NCBI RefSeq assembly: GCF_015767675.1
Contig: NZ_CP065218.1
Location: forward strand, 372,001 to 436,000
DNA from: Vibrio navarrensis
GTDB taxonomy: Bacteria; Pseudomonadota; Gammaproteobacteria; Enterobacterales; Vibrionaceae
Reading direction: 5' to 3'
DNA: 64,000 nt
Part shown: piece after piece, positions 34,975 to 43,238 of the stretch
Layout of the letters: each line of letters begins with the position of its first letter
Numbering within the stretch: the stretch's first letter is position 1
The notes under the pieces: generated by a model
Databases searched by the model: none
What the model saw: only the letters and a program-made list of their open reading frames with translations
What the model was told of the DNA's origin: nothing
Made by a program: the position numbers and the translations under genes

Positions 34975-35355
34975 TTAAAGGGGTTGTAGAAGCTGGGCTT
35001 CCAGTTCTTTGCCCACGAGGATCTCAAAAGAGGTATAAATTGCAGTAATACTCTCCTCGTTTCCACATCTGTCAATACGAACAAAACCTTTAGATGTAAG
35101 TTTCTCAATAGAAACCTCAAGCTCTTCGACACTACGATCTGTTATCTCTGCTAGCTTCCCTACACTATTTACTCTCTCACGAGAAATCATATACAAGAGC
35201 TTAATATTATCGTTAGTTAAAACCTGTGCCAGCTCCGTTAATGATGCAAACCAAAAATGAGGAATATCTTCGACATTGTTTAATTTACCAGCTGCAAAAT
35301 CCAACATATACTTACGAACCAGTTCTTCATCGGCGATTCCAATTCTAGCTTTCAT
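34975..35355 (-). CDS. HVO_A0114-type winged-helix regulator (possible antitoxin)
   Basis: A 126-residue DNA-binding protein. HFWFASLTELAQVLTNDNIK then LLYMISRERVNSVGKLAEIT with DRSVEELEVSIEKLTSKGFV shows a winged helix of the HVO_A0114 group. In many genomes such proteins are the antitoxin of TumE-type toxin pairs. No TumE-like toxin is seen next to it; the neighbouring 64-residue gene is 126 bases away and unlike TumE. It could instead control the element's own genes. It is the leftmost gene of the integrative element and is read toward the border. Confidence 0.6.
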   Translation of the reverse strand: MKARIGIADEELVRKYMLDFAAGKLNNVEDIPHFWFASLTELAQVLTNDNIKLLYMISRERVNSVGKLAEITDRSVEELEVSIEKLTSKGFVRIDRCGNEESITAIYTSFEILVGKELEAQLLQPL

Positions 35356-35480
35356 AGTCTATCCATGTTAATAAAAATATAATGATTTTGTTTAAATCAA
35401 AGGAAAACTGGTGATAATAATGGAAAATTACAGCATATTTCTTATGCCTCAATATGAAATTTCTTTAAACCACGCTCTTA

Positions 35481-35675
35481 TTATTCACTACTTTGATGAA
35501 GCGCAATAATCTTAAGAGCATCAGCAGTAATATTAATTGCTTTAGTGCCTGATGGTATATCCATCTTGTCTTGATATTGCACCCAAACCTCTCCGTCTTT
35601 AGATATGCGGATCATTGCGAATGTATCGTTAAGAAAGGACTTATTGACGCCAAGTTGTTTATGTATGTCATCCAT
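35481..35675 (-). CDS. Small unknown protein of the integrative element
   Basis: A 64-residue protein with strands FAMIRISKDGEVWVQY followed by ITADALKIIALHQ, a compact alpha/beta fold without known motifs. GGAAGA lies 6 to 11 bases before its ATG at 35675. Its position among mobility genes means that a recombination-directionality or control role is possible, but nothing in the sequence shows that. Confidence 0.45.
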   Translation of the reverse strand: MDDIHKQLGVNKSFLNDTFAMIRISKDGEVWVQYQDKMDIPSGTKAINITADALKIIALHQSSE

Positions 35676-35799
35676 ATGGAATCTTCCTATACTACTCTAT
35701 AACATATCCAAATGATATTAACCCTTTATTTATAGTTAAACAAGAATGTTTAGTTAACCACTTGGTTTTTAAGTATAGTAAAAAGGCTATATAATAAAA

Positions 35800-35818
35800 A
35801 CCAGCTCTTTGAGCTGGT
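35800..35818 (-). terminator. Terminator of the 252-residue gene
   Basis: Perfect 8-bp stem ACCAGCTC (35800-35807) and GAGCTGGT (35811-35818), loop TTT. On the minus strand it ends in TTTTTATTAT, 32 bases after the stop of the gene at 35850. Confidence 0.8.
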
Positions 35819-35849
35819 AGTTGTCAAAGTTATCTTTGAACCATAGTTA

Positions 35850-36608
35850 TTAAAAGAAGCACTCTATCGACTTTCTTTGACTATTCATTTTTTTAGGCTT
35901 ATCGCCTTGATCAAAGCAATCTATTTTATCCTTATGCTTTAAAAATCGTGTAGCATTAAGCTTGCTTGAAATTTTAACACTCGATAAATAATTAATATTT
36001 TTTATTCGTTCTACCAGTGCTCTATCAGAAAACAACATATTATGAAAAAGTACGTCAGGCATAACATAAGCATCTAACACTTGTTTAATTCTATACATTG
36101 CCTGATACAAATCCTGTGCTTCAACAACAGTTAACAAACCTTCTAAAGCCAGTTTTGTAACAATGTCTGCGACCTCATGTACAGGCATTGAAACCTTTGC
36201 CGCTTGTTTCTTAATACCTGCTCTATCAATATCGAAGTACCCTCGACATTCATTTATTTTTGCTTCATAATATAATCTATAATAAGATTTGTGCTTAGCT
36301 ATAAACTTGTCGTAAGCCCCTTTAGTAACATTATACTTGCCTGACTTTACACATTCAGTTACATCGTTTTCTAGAAACTCTTCAAATGTATATTTTGGAA
36401 TGTCATCAATACGTTTTTTGGCAACAATGACTACCTTATTCTTAGGACAGCCATTTCTTACTTCTTCATCACATCTTTTAATATTTAGTCGAAGATAAAG
36501 AGTCATTCCTTTCCTATGTCGATACGGAGTGTAGTTCTTACCATCATCAAGTATATTATTTCTTTTCTTATCAATCGCGACATTCATTGCATCTGCATAA
36601 TTAGCCAT
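35850..36608 (-). CDS. Unknown protein of the integrative element
   Basis: A 252-residue basic protein that I do not recognise. It opens with an Asp/Lys-rich stretch and TPYRHRKGMTLYLRLNIKRC, then two helical regions (about 75-140 and 145-215). Its tail is strongly basic and ends QRKSIECFF. The middle (MPVHEVADIVTKLALEGLLT) has a helix-turn-helix-like spacing but this is weak. It lies downstream of the relaxase gene and has its own terminator. A role in element maintenance or transfer is inferred from position only. Confidence 0.5.
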   Translation of the reverse strand: MANYADAMNVAIDKKRNNILDDGKNYTPYRHRKGMTLYLRLNIKRCDEEVRNGCPKNKVVIVAKKRIDDIPKYTFEEFLENDVTECVKSGKYNVTKGAYDKFIAKHKSYYRLYYEAKINECRGYFDIDRAGIKKQAAKVSMPVHEVADIVTKLALEGLLTVVEAQDLYQAMYRIKQVLDAYVMPDVLFHNMLFSDRALVERIKNINYLSSVKISSKLNATRFLKHKDKIDCFDQGDKPKKMNSQRKSIECFF

Positions 36609-36730
36609 AACTTAAACCTTAAAATTTATTCTTATCTTTTAATACAAGATACCAGTTAACTTTATATAAGTAAACAAACTGGAATTTACAAAGAATATAA
36701 TTACATTTAATGACAGCTATAAATATTAGG

Positions 36731-38134
36731 CTACTTATTTATACCTTTGTGATCCTGGCTAATGATACTTTCTAATAGTTTGTTCACCGAACTTCGTTGT
36801 GATTTATCATTCTTGTGTAAGATCTCAACATGCGCAGTAGCAATAAAAGTCTTATAGTCACTCTCAGAAATTTGTTTTGTGCTTAGATTTTCAAATACAT
36901 TTTCCATTGCTTTTCGCTTAGTGATGCAGCTAAATGCTTTATCAAGAGTATCCAAAAATAGCGCCTCAATAACTGTTTCAAAACCCATTTCGACATCTTT
37001 AAGCATAGAAATCATCTCAACGACATACACGACATCAGAAGCGCCTTTTAATCTTTTACGTGCTCTCAGATTCCATTTCATGTCATCTATGAATTGTTCC
37101 ACTTCCTTGCGATATCTAACATTCACAGAAAGCATCACAAGATAAGTCCTCATATCTTGATCTTGCTTACTTTCATAAACTCTAAGCGCATTATCTGATT
37201 GTTCTTGAGCGTGCGCAGCCGCTCTTTCTAGTTCTTCTTCATAGTTACTCAGGTCCTTACAGGCGTCATGTAGAATACCGTTTCCAATAAGCTTTCCGAG
37301 TGTATATTTTCGATTTCCACCTAACTGGGAGGCAGACATTCGAACTCCGTCGAGATTAAATACGATACCCACCGCAATCCCCTTCTTTGTTTGTAGCTCA
37401 ACTTTGAGGCTTGAATGTGTTGACTCAACAGCAGTGACAAACTCTGCAAGATTAGAGCGTGGCTTTAACTTATTGATACCAGTTTTTACCAGCCGAGCTA
37501 TTTGAGCCTTTTTGTTAAATGTTTTAGCGTCATTAATATCAGCATAGGAATCGTAACCAATCTTATTACTACTTACTAATTGTCGCAGACCAAACTCTAT
37601 CTCTAGCTCCCTCATTACTTCTTGTGCTCGTATCTTGCTATAAGAGTCTTTGATGCGTTTTCTTGTTACTATATCGATAGTAGATGTGACTACATGTATA
37701 TGTTGTTCATCGGTATCATTATGTTTAAAAGCAATATATCGGCAATTTGCGTAACCCAAATGGTTCATCAACTTTTTAGCTGTTTTGCACCATTGGAAAT
37801 TAGTTAAACTCTCATTAGTATCTAAGCTTACAATCATGTGCTTAAATTGCTGTTTGGCGGTTGGATTAAGCCTTATAGACTCCTGCATCTCCCTTATCGC
37901 AAGTGTCATATCTAACATCTCCCCTGGTGAGTTTTTAGCATTTACAGGGATATGTATAATATTATTTGCATAAATAAGTTCTGTTACTGCATCAGCGCTT
38001 TTAGTGATTCCTGCACCATAATTTACTAAATATTTAGCCACTCGTTCATCGTCACCAGCCACATACTTTATGAGAGCGTCTGCGGTCTGCTCAGTGTGCT
38101 CACCGCCTTTTTGTGCAGGTTCCTTATAGATCAT
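36731..38134 (-). CDS. Relaxase/mobilization nuclease (MobA-like)
   Basis: A 467-residue relaxase that nicks DNA at oriT and leads it into a recipient during conjugation. Near residue 134 the sequence RYIAFKHNDTDEQHIHVVTS carries the relaxase three-histidine metal motif (H-x-D-T-x-x-x-H-x-H), as in MOB-P type proteins. A tyrosine nucleophile is expected near the N-terminus; Tyr residues at 24 and 35 are candidates. The C-terminal half is helical, with coiled-coil segments. Its start overlaps the mobC-like gene by 11 bases. There are no coupling-protein or type IV secretion genes, so the element must borrow a helper's transfer machinery. Confidence 0.82.
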   Translation of the reverse strand: MIYKEPAQKGGEHTEQTADALIKYVAGDDERVAKYLVNYGAGITKSADAVTELIYANNIIHIPVNAKNSPGEMLDMTLAIREMQESIRLNPTAKQQFKHMIVSLDTNESLTNFQWCKTAKKLMNHLGYANCRYIAFKHNDTDEQHIHVVTSTIDIVTRKRIKDSYSKIRAQEVMRELEIEFGLRQLVSSNKIGYDSYADINDAKTFNKKAQIARLVKTGINKLKPRSNLAEFVTAVESTHSSLKVELQTKKGIAVGIVFNLDGVRMSASQLGGNRKYTLGKLIGNGILHDACKDLSNYEEELERAAAHAQEQSDNALRVYESKQDQDMRTYLVMLSVNVRYRKEVEQFIDDMKWNLRARKRLKGASDVVYVVEMISMLKDVEMGFETVIEALFLDTLDKAFSCITKRKAMENVFENLSTKQISESDYKTFIATAHVEILHKNDKSQRSSVNKLLESIISQDHKGINK

Positions 38135-38675
38135 GACTTGACCCTCTGAATTCTTTCAGTGCCTGAACAAGCTTGTCTTCACTTAAATGCTGTTTTGCTA
38201 TTTCATAAGCCGCTTCTTGAGTCAAGCTATTCACTAGCAAGTGACGAGTTGCCTGAAACTCTCTTAATAGTCCCGCTAATATTACAAGAGTACTTTCTAT
38301 TTCATCTCTTGTGAGAGCTTTACTATTCTCAATATCGGTGGCAATTGTTTTAATTTGATCACTGAGTTCTGAAGTTTCTGTAAAGAACTCTTTAGATGCC
38401 TCTAGAATGATGGGTTTGACTTGTATAGCATTATTGATGACGTCACGAGTAAATGCTGAAAGCTTTGAATAACCAGCCATACATTGCTTTTTAACTAGTT
38501 CTTGATATTCTTTTTCAGTGAGATTTGTCTTTACTGATTTAATCTGCAAATCAGCAGGTTCTTTACGAGATTTGTATTTTTCTTTTTTTACTGTCTTAAT
38601 GGCAGTTTCAATAGTTCTAAAATCTCTTGCACCTACATTTCTTAAAATGTCTAACATATCGTTGTTCATAATCAT
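38124..38675 (-). CDS. MobC-like relaxosome accessory protein
   Basis: A 183-residue protein. The segment QIKSVKTNLTEKEYQELVKK then CMAGYSKLSAFTRDVINNAI has the ribbon-helix-helix/MobC pattern ('LTxxEYxxL...GxxxSxFxR'), which binds oriT and helps the relaxase. The remainder is helical and ends with EDKLVQALKEFRG. It is the first gene of the mob pair, read into the relaxase gene with an 11-base overlap. Upstream lies the long non-coding stretch with a candidate oriT hairpin. Confidence 0.68.
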   Translation of the reverse strand: MIMNNDMLDILRNVGARDFRTIETAIKTVKKEKYKSRKEPADLQIKSVKTNLTEKEYQELVKKQCMAGYSKLSAFTRDVINNAIQVKPIILEASKEFFTETSELSDQIKTIATDIENSKALTRDEIESTLVILAGLLREFQATRHLLVNSLTQEAAYEIAKQHLSEDKLVQALKEFRGSSHDL

Positions 38676-38758
38676 TACCTTTTATTGTATCTATACTCAC
38701 CTCTCAAATAATTAGATATAGCTATTAAGATCTAAGACTAACAGCATATGATAAACCA

Positions 38759-38784
38759 GCGCTAACACCGAAGGGGGTTAGTGC
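38759..38784. other. Candidate oriT hairpin
   Basis: GCGCTAACACC, loop GAAG, GGGGTTAGTGC: arms pair at 9 of 11 positions. It lies 84 bases upstream of the mobC start, where oriT hairpins of mobilizable elements are usually found. The nick site is not identified; the adjacent CAACCAACCAGAATGGGCG is a candidate stretch. Confidence 0.45.
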
Positions 38785-39656
38785 AACCAACCAGAATGGG
38801 CGGAGTATTTGTCGGAGTTTTTATTTGGGACAAATAAACGCGCAGACACAGCTTGCTTCAAGTTGTATTTTTATCATATTAACAATATATTAAAAATATT
38901 CAATATAAATTTAAATCAAGCGTCTGTTTTTTAATTTTAATCATGAGTTTATATCTCTAATTTTAGAGCTAACCAAAAAATAACTTTACAATCATCGACT
39001 TAACAGTTATTTTATTAAAATTAATTACATGACTTCTTAACTATTAAGTGCCATGGCATGTGATAATACTTACCCTTTAAGTAAAAAGATAATATTAAAT
39101 ACTTATCGAATAATAATTTAAAACATCTTTCATTAAATAATAATTACAATAGTTACTCCTTTGAAATCATTCCATTTATTACAATTGAATTAGTCAATAA
39201 TTAACATAGCCTGAGTCGTCATAAAAGAACGGAAAGAAACACTTTTTACGTTAAATATAATTGGGAAAGTGATATTATCAGAGAAGTAATTTGTGATACA
39301 AACTTAAAGTAACGCTATACTGAACAGGAGAAAAGTAAAATCGAACATATGCACGATTCCAGTTGTAACAATCGATTATTTCAGCTACCCAATCGGTTTC
39401 CATAGCTCTCATTGAATAGAACAGAATTAACTATTAATAAATCATGTTTTACCCAATGACCAATCATTTATTGTCCTGAGCAGAAATCTAAGAAAGAGGT
39501 TTAGCAAAGTTCCTACTCTATTACCCCGAGCTTCGTAAGAGGATATATCACGGCACTGAACAAGCTACGAAAACATACTGCTCAAAGGCAAAATTGCCTA
39601 CTCAATGATCTCGGGTATATAATTGGTTTTTTTCGCGTTTTTCCAAACGAAACAAA

Positions 39657-39675
39657 AGCACCGCTTTGCGGTGCT
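39657..39675 (-). terminator. Terminator of the serine recombinase gene
   Basis: Perfect 8-bp stem AGCACCGC (39657-39664) and GCGGTGCT (39668-39675), loop TTT. On the minus strand it is followed by TTTGTTT, 14 bases after the recombinase stop. Confidence 0.78.
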
Positions 39676-39688
39676 CTGTTGGTGGAAG

Positions 39689-41485
39689 TTACTCAAATAA
39701 CCTTGCGTCATCTGCGATTGCTTGCCATTTTTCGGGGTTTTGTAGTACAGCTTGTCTTACTGCAAAAAGATATTTTATCCTTTCTAGTGCGTCGCCCAAA
39801 TCATCAGGTACGGGTACAGTATCAATAGCTGCTAGTTTACCTAAATTACCATGCACGCGTGACATGTTGATTAGTCGTATTGGGGCAGCTTCGTTTACAT
39901 CTTTCTGCGCGGTAAAAATATCACTAATAGCTTTGTTATTTTTGTCGTCATTAAAGAATACTGGCACTTCACCCACAGCTTCACTTTTAAACACTATACG
40001 CAGTGGTTTACCAAGCTTTGAATCCGATGCTATCACATACTTGACGAATGAGCGCACAAAGCCGTTGTAGCGCTCTCTGTCCTCGTTTCGCTCTAATTGT
40101 AGCTGCTCAAGCGTGTTTACATCATAGTCGCTTGTTTGCGTTGATAGCTTTTCAAATCGTGCTTTTGCTTTATCTTGCTCTGTATAGATAGCTTTTAGCT
40201 TGTTTACATAAACGGATATAATACGAGGATCTGACTCTTCAAGCATTTGTGTCTTAATATCGTCAGCGCTTGCTTCTAGCTCTGCAACCTGCGCTTCTAG
40301 CGTGTTTAGCTCTTTCTGTAAGCTAGCAAAGCTATTGTTGTTAATCTTTGCGTAATCTAAACCAGCCAGCGCTTTAATTAATCGCGGCTCGATTTCTTCA
40401 TAGTTAAGTGCGCGTTGGTCGCAGCCTTGCTTGTCAATCTGCTTGCGACATCTTACTTTGATGCGCCCGCGATTAGGCTTAAAGTAAGACATGCAAGAAC
40501 CACAGGTTGGGCAATAAAGCATGTAGCTAAATAGATTTGAAAACGCGCCCGTTTGTCGCCCTCCAGATCTCTTAAAAGATGCTTTAAGCCTGATCCACTC
40601 TTCTTCTGTAATCAATGCTGGGTAATAGCCTTTTATTACATCTCCAACAGGTTCTTTGCGCACCCCCTTTTCGCCGTGCACATGCTCGACTGGTTGAAAG
40701 TCGCCGACAAGCTGTATCATCTTTAGATACTTCTCAACAATCTTTGTGTACCAAGTATTGCTGCGGTTCCAGCAAGGACATCCTTGCTCATTAAGATAAA
40801 CTGTAATGCGATGAGCACCCCAGCCTTGCAGCTTTAAATCTACCATCTTGCGCACAATTCGCGCACGCTCAGGTATCAACACAAAGTGCGTTTTATCTTT
40901 GCTTAATTCAATCCAGCTAGGACTCATTGATGTGCGTCTCTCACCGCCCTCTTTTTCTAATAGTCGCTTGTGTGTGAATCTGGCACGTATGCGTTTTGAT
41001 TTCTGTTCACTCTCTAAGTGCGCTAAATGTATTGCTGTAGTGATAAGCAGGTCTTGACCTAAGTCACTACTTTTGTCGTGATAAATGATCAGGTTGAAAC
41101 GGCAAATGGCAACATCAATGCCGTACTTTTTGAAACGTGCAAACAGAGCGCGGGCATCATCAACGGGCAAGCGACTTATACGGTCAATTGCTTCTACAAT
41201 TAGCAACGTACCTTTTTCTACCTGTCCGTTTTCCGCTGCTTTTAAGAATGCGCCAAGCCCCGCGTTTTCATCTGTATTTAATCCAAAGTACGCACTTAAC
41301 CCCCTGTCGTAGATGGGGCTATCTGCAAGTGTATACACTGGTAAACCATCACGGCTGTTTGAAATGTTTACATCTTCAATAAACTTGCTAGCTATTTCGA
41401 TTTGTCGCCGTAGGCCATCTCCTTTTACTTGTGTGCCCTTTGAAACTCTAGAATAAATATGTGCAATGCGTGGTTTTTCGTCCAT
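39689..41485 (-). CDS. Large serine recombinase (integrase of the element)
   Basis: A 598-residue serine integrase that inserts and excises the element. The N-terminal resolvase domain starts IAHIYSRVSKGTQVKGDGLR; S15 in YSRVS is the catalytic serine and R13 sits beside it. VEAIDRISRLPVDDARALF (about 100) is the conserved catalytic helix region. A recombinase domain follows (ITVYLNEQGCPCWNRSNTWY). A zinc ribbon is near 330-355 (CPTCGSC...RCRKQ...GCDQ), then a coiled coil (about 375-450) of the kind that holds synapses together. The gene starts about 40 to 110 bases from the likely right border, the usual placement next to attP/attR. Confidence 0.92.
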   Translation of the reverse strand: MDEKPRIAHIYSRVSKGTQVKGDGLRRQIEIASKFIEDVNISNSRDGLPVYTLADSPIYDRGLSAYFGLNTDENAGLGAFLKAAENGQVEKGTLLIVEAIDRISRLPVDDARALFARFKKYGIDVAICRFNLIIYHDKSSDLGQDLLITTAIHLAHLESEQKSKRIRARFTHKRLLEKEGGERRTSMSPSWIELSKDKTHFVLIPERARIVRKMVDLKLQGWGAHRITVYLNEQGCPCWNRSNTWYTKIVEKYLKMIQLVGDFQPVEHVHGEKGVRKEPVGDVIKGYYPALITEEEWIRLKASFKRSGGRQTGAFSNLFSYMLYCPTCGSCMSYFKPNRGRIKVRCRKQIDKQGCDQRALNYEEIEPRLIKALAGLDYAKINNNSFASLQKELNTLEAQVAELEASADDIKTQMLEESDPRIISVYVNKLKAIYTEQDKAKARFEKLSTQTSDYDVNTLEQLQLERNEDRERYNGFVRSFVKYVIASDSKLGKPLRIVFKSEAVGEVPVFFNDDKNNKAISDIFTAQKDVNEAAPIRLINMSRVHGNLGKLAAIDTVPVPDDLGDALERIKYLFAVRQAVLQNPEKWQAIADDARLFE

Positions 41486-41617
41486 TCCAATCAGCCTGTA
41501 ATGCTATAACCTATAATTTTTTGTTAGGATTGATTATTGCACATTAATCAAATGGATCAACAAAAAGAGGGTTTTATACAGGAAAGTGCATTAAGTTACT
41601 GAATTTATTGAATAAAA

Positions 41618-41639
41618 AAGCCACCATATTTGGTGGCTT
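41618..41639 (-). terminator. Terminator of ackA
   Basis: Perfect 9-bp stem AAGCCACCA and TGGTGGCTT with a 4-base loop, followed on the minus strand by TTTTTTATTC. It lies 22 bases after the ackA stop, and marks backbone sequence resuming right of the integrative element. Confidence 0.85.
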
Positions 41640-41661
41640 GTTGTTTAAATTAACTGCTATA

Positions 41662-42861
41662 CTATTGATTTAGAAGCTTAACGGATTGCGATGCTATCAC
41701 CCACTCTTCATTGGTTGGCACCACCAACGCTACTGCGTTGAGTAGTTCTGATTTGGCAATCACGCCAGCCTTGCCAAAACGAGCCTCTTCGTTGCCTTTT
41801 TCATCTTCGACAAAACCAAGCAGTTTGAGGTTTTGCAGAATCTCGCGGCGGATCGGCAGTGAGTTTTCACCAATGCCACCAGTGAAAATAATGCCATCAA
41901 AAGAATCAAGCGCAGCCAGATAAGAGGCAATATACTTCGCGACGCGGTAGGTAAACACTTGGAATGCCAATGTGGCCCCTTCGTGGCCCTGCTCCATCGC
42001 CTCTAAAATGCCACGAGCGTCGCTGGTTAGGCCGGACACACCCAAGAAGCCAGACGCTTTGTTGAGTGAGTTAAACACTTTCTCTTGCGACCAGCCTTTC
42101 TTCAGCAGGTATTCGATTATCCCAGGGTCCAAATCGCCGCAGCGTGTGCCCATCATCAGGCCAGACAATGGGGTAAAGCCCATTGAGGTATCCACCGATT
42201 TTCCGTTGTTAATCGCGCAAACAGAAGCACCATTGCCAAGGTGCACAGAAATGAAACTCGACGCTTCGACCGGCTTATTGAGCATCTTGGCCGCTTCACG
42301 GCTAACGAAATAGTGGCTGGTGCCGTGGAAGCCGTAACGACGGATCCCAAAGTCAGTGTACAGCTCGCTCGCAATCGCGCCAGTGAAAGCACGTTTAGGC
42401 ATAGTTTGGTGGAACGCGGTATCAAACACCGCAAATTGCGGCAACGCTGGGAAGGCTTCCATCGCGGCACGAATACCAATCGCACCCGCCGGATTGTGCA
42501 ACGGCGCAAGATCGGCCAATTTTTCGATCTCAGCCGTGACTTCTTCGTTGATCCGCACTGTCTTAGTGAACTTCTCACCGCCATGGACGATACGGTGGCC
42601 GACGGCGACGATATCTTGCGTAAGGCCTAATTCTTCAGTCAAACCAACCAACTTGCCAATAGCAAGTTTATGGTGGTTTCCTTCCCCTTCAATGGCAATT
42701 TCCGTTTTCTCGCCAGCGTATTTCCAGCTCATGCGAGCGTCTGCCAAGCCAAAGCACTCACCCAATCCACTCAACACCGCATTACCGCAGACCGAGTCGA
42801 TAACGGCAAATTTGAGAGAAGAACTACCTGAGTTGATCACTAGTACGAACGAATTAGACAT
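41662..42861 (-). CDS. ackA: Acetate kinase
   Basis: A 399-residue ASKHA kinase that interconverts acetyl phosphate and acetate with ADP/ATP. I chose ATG 42861 (MSNSFVLVINSGSSSLKFAV) since the 5' AGGAAA lies 11 bases before it. Phosphate-1 motif INSGSSSLKF, H-x-G region VGHRIVHGGEKF near 100, and the adenosine motif IIFTGGIGENSLPIRREI near 320 are all present. Vibrio genomes often carry a second acetate kinase on the small chromosome without pta next to it, as here; no pta is seen. It lies downstream of the deaD-like gene on the same strand, but with a 377-base gap. Confidence 0.95.
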   Translation of the reverse strand: MSNSFVLVINSGSSSLKFAVIDSVCGNAVLSGLGECFGLADARMSWKYAGEKTEIAIEGEGNHHKLAIGKLVGLTEELGLTQDIVAVGHRIVHGGEKFTKTVRINEEVTAEIEKLADLAPLHNPAGAIGIRAAMEAFPALPQFAVFDTAFHQTMPKRAFTGAIASELYTDFGIRRYGFHGTSHYFVSREAAKMLNKPVEASSFISVHLGNGASVCAINNGKSVDTSMGFTPLSGLMMGTRCGDLDPGIIEYLLKKGWSQEKVFNSLNKASGFLGVSGLTSDARGILEAMEQGHEGATLAFQVFTYRVAKYIASYLAALDSFDGIIFTGGIGENSLPIRREILQNLKLLGFVEDEKGNEEARFGKAGVIAKSELLNAVALVVPTNEEWVIASQSVKLLNQ

Positions 42862-43238
42862 GGAGTATGTTTCCTGTTGTGGAGCGGGAGCTGGGTACAA
42901 CGCATTTGCGCGGTTCTCTTAATCTACAGGTCATTATTCAATAATTTTTTAATCTTTCAACTATCTTTTAGTTAAAACGGCTTAAACGCTGATTTTTTGT
43001 TGATCTTGAACAGGTTTTGATTTTATTAGAGGCGTAAAAAATATAAAGGGCGGAATCAGAAATGCATAACATCGCAGCAAGAAATGAATTGATTGATAGA
43101 AAAGGCAGAGAGATGAATGGCCACTTTATGCTTAAGCATTTCGGGGCGGTGCTGCAACTTGCCGACAAAGAGGCCGACTACAGACGAAAAAACGCACAGA
43201 CGAAAAAAAACCGGGTCGAAACCCGGTTTTCTACAATC
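42862..43238. other. Region between deaD and ackA
   Basis: These 377 bases hold the ackA promoter side, the deaD terminator (43206-43231) and a 12-bp perfect palindrome ATGCTTAAGCAT at 43128-43139 of unknown role. Open frames here are not supported as genes. Confidence 0.4.
43206..43231 (-). terminator. Terminator of the deaD-like gene
   Basis: Stem AAAACCGGGT and ACCCGGTTTT with a short CGAA loop; on the minus strand the stem ends in TTTTTTTTCG, 8 bases after the stop of the helicase gene. Confidence 0.85.

Larger units (their letters stand above)
38676..39688. other. Non-coding region of the integrative element, likely oriT
   Basis: A very AT-rich gap of 1013 bases between mobC and the recombinase, without a supported gene. 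It holds the candidate oriT hairpin at 38759-38784, directly upstream of mobC, and the recombinase terminator at 39657-39675. The middle (38870-39200) is mostly A and T with scattered direct repeats; an origin or control function cannot be read from it. Confidence 0.45.

Noticed and set aside
34860..41530. Shared GTTAGG near both ends of the integrative element as the attachment core
   Set aside because: Six bases occurring in AT-rich DNA are not enough evidence; other short matches are equally good.
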